A stretch of DNA of 64,000 bases from Eubacteriales bacterium (GTDB lineage: Bacteria > Bacillota > Clostridia > Oscillospirales > Oscillospiraceae), in the NCBI GenBank assembly GCA_030536255.1, contig JAUNQI010000002.1:1-64000 (forward strand). Direction: 5' to 3'. Position 1 is the stretch's first letter; each line of letters opens with the position of its first letter. Of this stretch, positions 8,590 to 17,553 are shown in pieces. Both the position numbers and the translations under genes were made by a program. The notes under the pieces are model-generated. The model was not told the DNA's origin, searched no databases, and was given only the letters and a program-made list of their open reading frames with translations.

Positions 8590-10541
8590 ACGATTCTCTT
8601 AAAGAGTTTATCAAGGTCTGCACGGGTAACAATGATTGAAACCGGGCGACCGTGAGGGCAGTATTTTATTTCTCCGGACAGAACAGAAGAAACGATTTTT
8701 TCCAGTTCCGGGAGCGAAGTATCCCAGCCGGCTTTGATAGCCGCTTTGCAGGCAACCGTATGAAGAATGCTGTCGCGCATATCGGAAGGATCTAAAGAAA
8801 TTCCGGAATGCAGCTGGTCGCATATTTCCTGAACAGCAGAAGATATATCTCCCGGATCCATATCCGCGGGGACTCCGCGAACAATGTAATCTGAATTCCC
8901 GTAAGGCTCGATTTCAAATCCGAGATCCGCAAGCAGTTCCCCGTTTTTTTCAATGAGCTCGGAATCTTCATAGGAAAGATGGACTGTTTCGGGAACGATA
9001 AGAAGCTGAGAAGAGATCTCTTCCCGGTTGTTTTTCAGCCGATTAAAGATGATGCGTTCGTGAGCTGCATGTTTGTCAATCAGGAGAATTTCTCCGTTTT
9101 GCTCAACAATTATGTATGTCCTGAAAGCCTCACCCAAAATCTTGTGGTTGGGTATCTGCAATCTTTCAACATTTTGAACAGAGTTTTCAACATTTTTTTC
9201 TACAGCAGCGGATGAGACGGCGCTGAGACTTGACTTTTCAGCGGTTTGTGGATTTTGACGAATTAAGGTCTCCTCAGGAGAAGGTAGGAACTCGTCCTGT
9301 GAAAACGGCTGAGGAGTTTCCTGAGAATACGGAAGAGAATATGCCGACATATGCGTATCTGAATTGTCCTTGCCGGAACTCTCGAAAGTTTCCGGGACTT
9401 CGGTCTTTGCGGGTTCTGTTTTTCTTTCGATAGCTTGGATCGTTTCAACAGGAACGGGTCTTTTTTTGGCGGGATCGGAACGCTGTGAGCTCCGAAAAGA
9501 AGCATTTTCGGAAAAAGAGGAGACAAACCCGGAATTTGAAGAGGAAAGGCGATCCTCGGATTCCAGCGCAAATTTGACGGCATGATATACAAAATCAAAA
9601 ACCGTTTTTTCCGAGCCGAATCGTACCTCGGTTTTTGCAGGATGTACGTTTACGTCAACTGCGCCAAAAGGAATTTCCAGATAGATGGCGCAGGAAGGGT
9701 ATCTGCCGGTGAGGAGTGTATTTTTATATGCCTGCTCAAGAGCGGTCTGAAGGAGCTGGGATTTGATGAATCTTCCGTTTACGAAAAAAAACTGATGAGC
9801 TCTGTTTCCCCGGCACTCGGAGGGGGAGGAAAGATACCCGCTCAGCCGCATGTTTTCAGAGGAGCTGGAACACTGGAGCATGGAGGCCGCTTCTTCCCGA
9901 CCCAGAAGGGAGTAAAGACAGGAGTCGATCCTTCCGTCTCCCGGTGAGAAAAACTCATCTTCCCCGTCCCGGATCATCCGGACGGATACGTCAGGGCGGG
10001 CCAAAGCGCATCTGAGTGCGGCAGTAATGCAGGCGGAAGCTTCGCTTCTGTCTGATTTCATAAATTTCTGACGTGCCGGAGTATTATAAAACAGATCACG
10101 GATGATCATTGTGGTTCCGTCCGGGCAGCCGAACGCCGTCATATCCTGAATATCTCCCGCATCCAGAAGCACTCGGATCCCTTCGGAGGAACCGGCCTGC
10201 CGTGTCAGAAGCTCAATACGGGAAACAGACGAGATGGCTGCAAGTGCTTCACCGCGAAAGCCCATTGTTCCGATGCTTTCGAGCCCGGCTTCGCTTTGGA
10301 GCTTGGACGTGGCATGACGAAGAAAAGCGATACCGGCATCTTCGGGAGACATACCGCATCCGTCATCTGTTACACGGATATAGGTCATTCCTCCGTTTCG
10401 TATTTCACAGATAATATTCTGAGCTCCGGCATCGAAGGAATTTTCTATCAGTTCTTTTATGACAGAAGCGGGACGCTCGACAACTTCTCCTGCAGCGATC
10501 AGATCGGCTACATGAGGGGAAAGAATATTAATTACGGACAT
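8586..10541 (-). CDS. mutL: DNA mismatch repair protein MutL
   Basis: A 651-residue GHKL ATPase that links MutS recognition to strand removal. N-terminal motifs are ELIENSFDAGA, DDGCGM and GFRGEAL. A Ser/Glu-rich linker covers about 335-450, and the C-terminal dimerisation domain has endonuclease-type features: QLLIVP, DKHAAHER, ACKAAIKAG and CPHGRP. The second Glu of the DQHA-x2-E-x4-E metal motif reads as Asn (ERIIFN), a deviation worth noting. It opens the minus-strand operon and is divergent from miaB; mutS is 3 kb away on the other strand. Confidence 0.96.
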   Translation of the reverse strand: MSVINILSPHVADLIAAGEVVERPASVIKELIENSFDAGAQNIICEIRNGGMTYIRVTDDGCGMSPEDAGIAFLRHATSKLQSEAGLESIGTMGFRGEALAAISSVSRIELLTRQAGSSEGIRVLLDAGDIQDMTAFGCPDGTTMIIRDLFYNTPARQKFMKSDRSEASACITAALRCALARPDVSVRMIRDGEDEFFSPGDGRIDSCLYSLLGREEAASMLQCSSSSENMRLSGYLSSPSECRGNRAHQFFFVNGRFIKSQLLQTALEQAYKNTLLTGRYPSCAIYLEIPFGAVDVNVHPAKTEVRFGSEKTVFDFVYHAVKFALESEDRLSSSNSGFVSSFSENASFRSSQRSDPAKKRPVPVETIQAIERKTEPAKTEVPETFESSGKDNSDTHMSAYSLPYSQETPQPFSQDEFLPSPEETLIRQNPQTAEKSSLSAVSSAAVEKNVENSVQNVERLQIPNHKILGEAFRTYIIVEQNGEILLIDKHAAHERIIFNRLKNNREEISSQLLIVPETVHLSYEDSELIEKNGELLADLGFEIEPYGNSDYIVRGVPADMDPGDISSAVQEICDQLHSGISLDPSDMRDSILHTVACKAAIKAGWDTSLPELEKIVSSVLSGEIKYCPHGRPVSIIVTRADLDKLFKRIV

Positions 10542-10587
10542 TTTATCCCTCCGGATGACAGAGAATTAAATACAGCTATCTACTTTA

Positions 10588-10593
10588 ATTATA
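10588..10593 (-). promoter_or_regulatory. Probable -10 box for the mutL operon
   Basis: A perfect TATAAT on the minus strand lies 47 bases before the mutL start. No convincing -35 box is seen at 17 bases, so the assignment is weak. Confidence 0.35.
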
Positions 10594-10604
10594 CTTTATT
10601 TCAG

Positions 10605-10634
10605 TTGAAAACGCCATACGGTTTATGCTAAACT
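10605..10634 (+). promoter_or_regulatory. Possible miaB promoter
   Basis: TTGAAA at 10605, an 18-base spacer, then TAAACT, upstream of a GGGAG ribosome binding site and the miaB ATG. It is an imperfect sigma-A match. Confidence 0.4.
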
Positions 10635-10662
10635 TATAAAATAAAAATAAGGGAGCAGTATC

Positions 10663-12072
10663 ATGTACCAGAGAAATACAATCGATATTTCCCGGATCGA
10701 AGAGCAGGAGAAGATCTGCCGGGAAATCTATGAAATAATAAATGCAGCGGAAACAAGACCGCTTGCTATGGTGGATACTTACGGCTGTCAGCAGAATGAA
10801 GCTGACAGTGAAAAGATCCGCGGTTATCTCGCTGAAATGGGTTTCGGTTTTACGCAGGACGAATTTGAAGCAGATATTGTGGTTGTAAATACCTGCGCAG
10901 TCAGGGAGCATGCGGAAATGCGCGTCCTCGGAAATGTGGGAGCGCTGAATCATACGAAAAAAGCGAAGCCAGGGCAGATTATTGCTGTTTGCGGATGCAT
11001 GGTTCAGCAGGAGCATATGGCCCAAAAGCTGAAGATGTCCTATCCGATCGTCGATCTTGTTTTCGGTCCTCATGAGCTTTGGAGATTTCCGGAGCTTCTG
11101 CATGAAGTGCTGACAAAGCATAAACGGATATTTGCTACGGCGAAAAGTGACGGCTCTGTTGCCGAGGGTATCCCTCTGAAAAGAGACGGAACCGTAAAAG
11201 CCTGGCTGTCCATTATGTACGGCTGCAATAATTTCTGTTCGTACTGCATTGTGCCATATGTCCGCGGACGCGAGCGTTCAAGACTTCCGGAAGATATTCT
11301 GAAAGAGGCAAGAGGTCTTGTGGAAGCCGGATATAAGGATATTACGCTGTTAGGGCAGAACGTGAATTCCTACGGAAAAGATCTTGATATCGGAACGGAT
11401 TTTGCCGATCTGATCCGGATGATTAACGACATTCCGGGAGATTTTCTGATCCGTTTTATGACGAGCCATCCGAAGGATGCAACGGAAAAGCTGTTCAAAA
11501 CCATGGCGGAATGTGAGAAATGCGCGCATCAGCTTCACCTTCCGGTTCAGTCCGGGAATGACAGGATTCTGAAGGTAATGAACAGGCACTATAACAGAGC
11601 GAAATATATCGAGCAGATAGAAACTGCAAAAAAATATATGCCGGATCTCGTAATTACAACGGATATCATCGTCGGCTTTCCAGGAGAAACCGATGAAGAA
11701 TTTGAGGACACCATTTCTTTGGTTGAGAAGATCCGTTATGACGCGATGTTTACGTTTATCTATTCCAAAAGAGTCGGAACACCTGCCGCTGTTATGCCAG
11801 ATCCGTACACAAGAGAGGATAAACAGAAGCATTTTGACCGCCTGACGGAGGTGGCCAACAGAATTTCCGGAGAAAAACACAAAGAATATATCGGTTCAGA
11901 ACAGAAGGTGCTAATCGACGGGGAAACAGGCCGGGATGAATATAATCTTTCCGCGAGAACAAACGGCGGGCGGCTTGTCCATCTGAAGGGCGATCCGAGC
12001 CTTATCGGGCAGTTCAAAACAGTAAAAATAACAGACGGAAATACATGGGCGCTTTACGGCGAGATGGAATGA
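10663..12072 (+). CDS. miaB: tRNA methylthiotransferase MiaB
   Basis: A 469-residue radical SAM enzyme that converts i6A37 to ms2i6A37 in tRNA. The N-terminal domain carries the three auxiliary-cluster cysteines (YGCQQNE, NTCAVRE, CGCMVQ). The radical SAM core has the CxxxCxxC motif in GCNNFCSYCIVPYVRGRE. A TRAM RNA-binding domain closes the protein. It opens the plus-strand operon and is divergent from mutL-miaA, so consecutive modification enzymes share one intergenic region. Confidence 0.96.
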   Translation: MYQRNTIDISRIEEQEKICREIYEIINAAETRPLAMVDTYGCQQNEADSEKIRGYLAEMGFGFTQDEFEADIVVVNTCAVREHAEMRVLGNVGALNHTKKAKPGQIIAVCGCMVQQEHMAQKLKMSYPIVDLVFGPHELWRFPELLHEVLTKHKRIFATAKSDGSVAEGIPLKRDGTVKAWLSIMYGCNNFCSYCIVPYVRGRERSRLPEDILKEARGLVEAGYKDITLLGQNVNSYGKDLDIGTDFADLIRMINDIPGDFLIRFMTSHPKDATEKLFKTMAECEKCAHQLHLPVQSGNDRILKVMNRHYNRAKYIEQIETAKKYMPDLVITTDIIVGFPGETDEEFEDTISLVEKIRYDAMFTFIYSKRVGTPAAVMPDPYTREDKQKHFDRLTEVANRISGEKHKEYIGSEQKVLIDGETGRDEYNLSARTNGGRLVHLKGDPSLIGQFKTVKITDGNTWALYGEME

Positions 12073-12089
12073 AATATACAGGAGAATAT

Positions 12090-13463
12090 ATGAACAGCAG
12101 CTATGATGTAATTATTATCGGAGCCGGTCCCGGGGGAATTTTTTCCGCTTACGAGCTTTCCCGGCTCAGACCGGACATGAAGATCGCGGTTTTTGAAGCC
12201 GGAAAACCTCTTGAGGACAGAAAATGCCCGATTGACGGGGAGAAAATCACAAAATGCGTCGGATGCAGTACCTGCTCAATTATGAAGGGATTTGGCGGAG
12301 CCGGTGCATTTTCCGACGGGAAATATAATATTACAAATGAATTCGGCGGGACGCTTCATGAATTTATCGGCAAGGATAAAGCGCTTGAGCTCATGAAGTA
12401 TGTGGATGGGATCAATGCAGGTTTCGGCGGAGATAAAACAAAGCTTTACTCGACAGCGGATTCAGGTCTCAAGACCCAGTGCCTCCGCAACGGACTTCAT
12501 CTTCTTGACGCTTCCGTCCGACATCTGGGTACGGATATTAATTATGAAGTACTTGCAAATCTTTACGCATATCTGAAGGAGAGAGTCGAGTTTTACTTTC
12601 TCACTCCTGTTACCGACGTCAGAATTACGGACGGCGGGTACGAGGTCGAAACAAAGCTGGGAATCAGCACCTGTTCCAGATGCATCATTTCCGTCGGCCG
12701 AAGCGGAAGCAAATGGATGGAAAATCTCTGCGGGAAGCTGGATATACCCACGCTTTCTAACCGTGTGGACATCGGCGTAAGAGTTGAGCTTCCGGCTGAG
12801 ATCTTCCGGCATATCACGGATGAGGTATACGAGAGCAAAATCGTCTATAAGACGGAGAAATACCAGGATCTGGTACGAACCTTCTGTATGAATCCCCGGG
12901 GAGCCGTAGTAACGGAAAATACAAACGGAATCGTTACCGTGAACGGCCACAGCTACGAGGAAGAATCCCTCAAAACGAATAATACGAATTTTGCTTTACT
13001 GGTATCCAAGCATTTTACGGAGCCATTCAAGGATTCCAACGGTTACGGAGAAAGTATTGCCAGACTTTCGAATATGCTCGGAGGCGGTGTGATCGTTCAG
13101 CGTTTCGGAGATCTCATCCGCGGTCAGCGGAGCACAGCGAAGAGAATAGAGAAAGCGTTTATCGTTCCCACGCTGAAAGCAACTCCGGGAGATCTCAGTC
13201 TGGTAATGCCGAAGAGAATTCTGGACGGCATCGTGGAGATGATCTACGCTTTGGACAAAATCGCACCGGGAACCGCCAATGATGATACACTCCTGTATGG
13301 TGTTGAAGTAAAGTTTTACAATATGGAAGTGGAACTCAACAAAAATCTTGAAACACTTCATAAGGGACTTTTTGTTATCGGAGACGGAAGCGGGGTAACA
13401 CATTCGCTGTCCCACGCTTCGGCGAGCGGAGTCTATGTGGCAAGGTATATTGCACAGCAGTAA
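12090..13463 (+). CDS. FAD-dependent oxidoreductase (COG2509-like)
   Basis: About 457 residues. The ATG at 12090 is preferred because AGGAG lies just before it; an upstream in-frame ATG at 12045 falls inside miaB. The FAD Rossmann motif GAGPGGIFSAYEL follows directly. A cysteine-rich CVGCSTC and GFGGAGAFSDGK are typical of the uncharacterised COG2509 flavoprotein group, and the C-terminus has GDGSGVTHSLSHASASG. Members are annotated as FAD-dependent dehydrogenases, and I know of no established substrate. It lies between miaB and mutS. Confidence 0.82.
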   Translation: MNSSYDVIIIGAGPGGIFSAYELSRLRPDMKIAVFEAGKPLEDRKCPIDGEKITKCVGCSTCSIMKGFGGAGAFSDGKYNITNEFGGTLHEFIGKDKALELMKYVDGINAGFGGDKTKLYSTADSGLKTQCLRNGLHLLDASVRHLGTDINYEVLANLYAYLKERVEFYFLTPVTDVRITDGGYEVETKLGISTCSRCIISVGRSGSKWMENLCGKLDIPTLSNRVDIGVRVELPAEIFRHITDEVYESKIVYKTEKYQDLVRTFCMNPRGAVVTENTNGIVTVNGHSYEEESLKTNNTNFALLVSKHFTEPFKDSNGYGESIARLSNMLGGGVIVQRFGDLIRGQRSTAKRIEKAFIVPTLKATPGDLSLVMPKRILDGIVEMIYALDKIAPGTANDDTLLYGVEVKFYNMEVELNKNLETLHKGLFVIGDGSGVTHSLSHASASGVYVARYIAQQ

Positions 13464-13524
13464 ACAGTGATGACCAGAACGGAAATAATATCTGAGAATA
13501 AGATTAGAAAATCGGAGACAGACG

Positions 13525-16128
13525 ATGGCTGAATTAACACCGATGAAAAGACAATACCTGGAAATTAAAGAGCAGTATAAAGACTGCCTGCTCTTTTTCC
13601 GGCTCGGTGATTTTTATGAAATGTTCTATGAGGATGCGTATATTGCATCAAGGGATCTGGATCTTGCCCTTACCACCAGAGACAGGACTGTTGAAAATCC
13701 GGATGAAAGAACGCCAATGTGCGGAATCCCTTATCATGCAGCGGAGACATATATAGCAAGACTGATCGCAAAGGGACACAAAGTCGCAATCTGTGAGCAG
13801 ATGGAGGATCCTGCACTGGCCAAGGGCTTAGTGAAAAGAGCTGTTATCCGGGTCATTACGCCCGGAACAGTCACGGAAAGCTCTATGCTGGAAGAAAATA
13901 AGAGCAACTATATCTGTTCTGTCTTTCTTTCGGGAAACAAGGGAGGAGTGTCTGTCTGTGATGTTTCTACCGGAGAAATGTGCTGTGCCGGTTTTGCAGA
14001 CGATGCTGTCAGCCATATCTTAAATGAACTGGCCAGATTTATGCCGAAGGAAGTTCTGTTTTCGGATGAAGCGGCGGAAGAAAAGCAGATCCGGAGCTTT
14101 ATTTCCGAGAAGCTCAACGCAATGCCTGAAAGAGGAGAGGAAAAATTCTCTTTAACAGAGGCAACGGAAAGAACCTGCCGTCAGTTCGGCTTTAAGAGCA
14201 CGGATGAGCTCGGACAGACCAACCCGGAGGATGTTGCGAGAGCTGTCGGCGCATTGCTGAAATATCTGGATGAAACTCAGAAATTTGACCTTGGCCACGT
14301 GAGCCATCTCGAAGTTTTCAGCGGCGCAAAATATATGGAGATGGACTGGACAACGAGAAAAAATCTGGAACTGACGGAATCTCTTCGCTCCGGAGAAAAA
14401 CGGGGTTCTCTTCTCTGGGTTATGGATAAAACAAAAACACCGATGGGATCCAGAATGCTCCGCTCCTGGATCGAAAGACCGCTTCTGTCTGTTCTTGCCA
14501 TCAGAAAACGGCTTTCTGCAGTAGATGAGCTGGTAAAGGATAATGTCCGCAGAGGAGAAATTGAAGTTCAGCTGAAGGATATCAGCGATATGCAGCGCCT
14601 GGCAGGAAGATGTGTTTACGGTACGGCAGGCGGAAAGGATCTCAGAGCACTGGCAAACTGTGCTTCGGTAATACCGGGGATCGCGGCAATGCTCAGCGCC
14701 TTCTCATCCGCAGAGCTTGCGGAGATCCGGAAAATGGATCTTCTGGATGACATCCGGGATGTTATCGATACGGCAATATGCGATGATCCTCCATTCTCTG
14801 TTCGCGAGGGCGGTATTATCCGTACGGGTTATTCGGAGGAAATAGACCGGCTCAGAAACATCAGGGACAACGGTGCCCAGATGGTAAAGGAGCTCGAGGA
14901 GCGGGAACGGGAAAGAACAGGGATCAGGAAGCTGAAAGTCGGATACAATAAGGTATTCGGTTATTTTATAGATGTTCCAAGGTCTGCGGGAGAAGTGAAT
15001 ATTCCGGAGAATTATATCAGAAAGCAGACGCTTGTTGCTAATGAGAGATATATCACTCAGGAGCTGAAAGAACTCGAGAATACTCTTCTTACTTCCAGAG
15101 AAAGAATTAACGAGCTGGAATACGGTATTTTTACGGAAATAAGAGATAAGGTAGCCGAAAATGTCGAGAGGATCCAGGCAACATCGGATGCAATAGCAAG
15201 GCTGGATTCTTTGTGCTCTTTTGCGGAAGTGGCCGTTAAAAACGGATACACAATGCCGGAGGTGGATGTTTCCGGATCCATTTCGATTACGGATGGGAGA
15301 CATCCCGTTGTTGAGCAGACATTAAAGGATATTATGTTTGTTCCCAATGATACCTACCTGAATCAGGGAGAAGACCGGGTCGCCATTATTACGGGCCCGA
15401 ATATGGCCGGTAAATCCACCTATATGCGTCAGACTGCGCTGATTACGCTGATGGCTCAGATGGGATCTTTTGTCCCGGCCAGAAGTGCGACGATAGGAAT
15501 TGTGGACAGAGTCTTTACCCGTATAGGCGCTTCTGATGATCTGGCTTCCGGACATTCCACGTTCATGGTTGAGATGAACGAAATGGCAAATATCCTGAAA
15601 TATGCGACGTCTTCGTCTTTGCTGATCCTTGACGAGATCGGAAGAGGAACATCAACGTTTGATGGAATGGCCATTGCCAGAGCGGTACTGGAATTCTGCG
15701 CTGACAAAAAAAAGCTCGGTGCAAAAACGATGTTTGCCACGCATTATCATGAGCTCTCTGCTCTTGAAGGGGAAATCGAAGGAGTCAGAAATTACAATAT
15801 ATCCGCAAAGAAGCAGGGAGGAACCCTTGTTTTTCTCAGGAAGATTCTCAGAGGAGCTGCTGATGACAGCTACGGAATTGAAGTCGCAAAGCTTGCGGGG
15901 CTTCCGGATCCGATTATCCGAAAAGCAAACACGTATCTGAGGGATTTCGAAGAAGGCGGAACAGGGGCCATTATGGAGGAGCATTCCGAGGATGACAATC
16001 AGATGACCTTTGCGGATGTCGGAAGAGATGAGGTAAGAAAAATACTGGAAGCAACAGATCTGAATGCCATGACTCCCATGGAGGCGATGAATCTGCTTTT
16101 TGAGCTTCAGAAAATGGTGAAAGGTTAA
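13525..16128 (+). CDS. mutS: DNA mismatch repair protein MutS
   Basis: An 867-residue mismatch sensor. The N-terminal mismatch-binding domain has GDFYEMFYEDA, containing the Phe-x-Glu wedge. Connector, lever and clamp regions follow, then the ABC-type ATPase with GPNMAGKSTYMRQ, LILDEIGRGTSTFDG and ATHYHEL. Full length for the MutS1 family. It would recruit MutL, encoded 3 kb away. A CPBP protease gene follows after two bases. Confidence 0.97.
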   Translation: MAELTPMKRQYLEIKEQYKDCLLFFRLGDFYEMFYEDAYIASRDLDLALTTRDRTVENPDERTPMCGIPYHAAETYIARLIAKGHKVAICEQMEDPALAKGLVKRAVIRVITPGTVTESSMLEENKSNYICSVFLSGNKGGVSVCDVSTGEMCCAGFADDAVSHILNELARFMPKEVLFSDEAAEEKQIRSFISEKLNAMPERGEEKFSLTEATERTCRQFGFKSTDELGQTNPEDVARAVGALLKYLDETQKFDLGHVSHLEVFSGAKYMEMDWTTRKNLELTESLRSGEKRGSLLWVMDKTKTPMGSRMLRSWIERPLLSVLAIRKRLSAVDELVKDNVRRGEIEVQLKDISDMQRLAGRCVYGTAGGKDLRALANCASVIPGIAAMLSAFSSAELAEIRKMDLLDDIRDVIDTAICDDPPFSVREGGIIRTGYSEEIDRLRNIRDNGAQMVKELEERERERTGIRKLKVGYNKVFGYFIDVPRSAGEVNIPENYIRKQTLVANERYITQELKELENTLLTSRERINELEYGIFTEIRDKVAENVERIQATSDAIARLDSLCSFAEVAVKNGYTMPEVDVSGSISITDGRHPVVEQTLKDIMFVPNDTYLNQGEDRVAIITGPNMAGKSTYMRQTALITLMAQMGSFVPARSATIGIVDRVFTRIGASDDLASGHSTFMVEMNEMANILKYATSSSLLILDEIGRGTSTFDGMAIARAVLEFCADKKKLGAKTMFATHYHELSALEGEIEGVRNYNISAKKQGGTLVFLRKILRGAADDSYGIEVAKLAGLPDPIIRKANTYLRDFEEGGTGAIMEEHSEDDNQMTFADVGRDEVRKILEATDLNAMTPMEAMNLLFELQKMVKG

Positions 16129-16130
16129 TT

Positions 16131-16871
16131 ATGGAAGAACAGCAGCGTTTGCCGGAACCGGTAAAATTTACAAGTTATCTGACAAAAAGGGAAATCATCT
16201 GCGCACTGATCTGGCTTCCGGTACATTTGTTTGTACTCCCTGTTGCAGCGGGAATGCTGCTGCAAAACGGAACCGTAAATGAAGCGCAGGCAAACCTCCT
16301 GATATACGGAATCAGTTCAGTATATATTTTATTAGCGGAATTTACATTCCTGAGAAGGGAATTTGATCCTTTCTGTGACAGAAAGCTCTACTGCGTTATG
16401 CAGGTTCTGTCCCATTATCTGGTTATGATGGCAATGAATCTGTTCGTTTCCGGTATCATATCAGGTGCGGAAACGCTGTTTGGCAATGGAGGGGTCATCG
16501 ATAATCTGAATAATGATGCAATTATCGAGCTTGCCGGAAAAGACATGAATGTTATATCCGCAATGACGATCTTTCTTGCCCCTATCGTGGAAGAAGTTAT
16601 CTTCCGGGGCGGAATTTTCTGTGCACTCAGGAAAACCAGCAGGACGGCAGCTTATGTGATCAGTATCCTGCTGTTTTCTGTTTATCATATCTGGTCTTAT
16701 GCAATCTATGACCCGTCATACTGGATCTACATTCTCCAGTACTTACCGGCAGGATTTCTTCTCTGCCGCTGCTATGAGAGGACAAACTCAATCTGGTGCA
16801 GTATCTTTTTCCATATGCTTACAAACGATATTGCGCTGACTGCGCTGACGGCACTCAGTCAGAAGTTCTGA
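16131..16871 (+). CDS. CPBP-family intramembrane metalloprotease
   Basis: A 246-residue polytopic membrane protein with the CPBP (CAAX protease/bacteriocin-processing, Abi) signatures: EEVIFRGG for motif 1 in about the middle of the protein, then FSVYHIW and a final FHMLTND. About six hydrophobic segments are visible. Members cleave or process membrane-linked substrates, some in bacteriocin self-immunity; most have no known target. It is packed tightly between mutS and trmO with no sign of a bacteriocin gene nearby. Confidence 0.85.
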   Translation: MEEQQRLPEPVKFTSYLTKREIICALIWLPVHLFVLPVAAGMLLQNGTVNEAQANLLIYGISSVYILLAEFTFLRREFDPFCDRKLYCVMQVLSHYLVMMAMNLFVSGIISGAETLFGNGGVIDNLNNDAIIELAGKDMNVISAMTIFLAPIVEEVIFRGGIFCALRKTSRTAAYVISILLFSVYHIWSYAIYDPSYWIYILQYLPAGFLLCRCYERTNSIWCSIFFHMLTNDIALTALTALSQKF

Positions 16872-16872
16872 T

Positions 16873-17553
16873 ATGAACGGAAAATTTGAAATTAAACCGA
16901 TCGCATATATCCGGAGTGATTTCGGAAGCAAGTTCGGGATCCCAAGACAGCCTGGCCTGGTCAGGGAGCTTGAGGCGAGAATTATTTTTGAGAAGGAATT
17001 CAGAAACGATGATGCTCTGCGGGGAATTCAGGAATATTCTCATATCTGGCTTATCTGGCAGTTTTCGGAGAATGCGGATAAAGAATGGTCTCCTACGGTA
17101 CGTCCGCCGAGACTGGGCGGGAATACAAGGATCGGTGTTTTCGCGACGCGCTCTCCGTTCAGACCGAATGCGCTGGGTCTTTCCTGCGTTCAGCTGATCA
17201 GAACCGAGAAAACGGAGACGGAGGGAACTGTACTTGTCGTTTCCGGAGCGGATCTGATGGATGGTACGCCGATATTTGATATTAAGCCGTATGTTGCATA
17301 TTCGGACAGCATTCCGGATGCGGTCTGCGGGTTTGCCGTACCGCCGACGGATTTGCTGGAGGTCTCAGTAGCTTCTGAAATGCTGGAGATTATTCCGGGA
17401 AATAAACGGGAAGCTTTAAAATCGGTGCTTGCCTGTGATCCGAGACCGAGATATCAGAAGGATTCTGACCGAATATACGGAATGGACTTTGCCGGCCACA
17501 ATATAAAATTCAAAGTGACAGAGAATACTCTGGAAGTGGTACAGATAACGTGA
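16873..17553 (+). CDS. trmO: TrmO/TsaA-like tRNA methyltransferase
   Basis: 226 residues with the TsaA/YaeB signature ATRSPFRPNALGLS and DLMDGTPIFDIKPYV. TrmO methylates the N6 of threonylcarbamoyladenosine at tRNA position 37 using SAM. The C-terminal domain is complete in length. Its stop overlaps the next start by four bases. The gene adds another position-37 modification enzyme to the miaA/miaB neighbourhood. A few family members have unknown activity, so substrate is inferred from family. Confidence 0.88.
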   Translation: MNGKFEIKPIAYIRSDFGSKFGIPRQPGLVRELEARIIFEKEFRNDDALRGIQEYSHIWLIWQFSENADKEWSPTVRPPRLGGNTRIGVFATRSPFRPNALGLSCVQLIRTEKTETEGTVLVVSGADLMDGTPIFDIKPYVAYSDSIPDAVCGFAVPPTDLLEVSVASEMLEIIPGNKREALKSVLACDPRPRYQKDSDRIYGMDFAGHNIKFKVTENTLEVVQIT

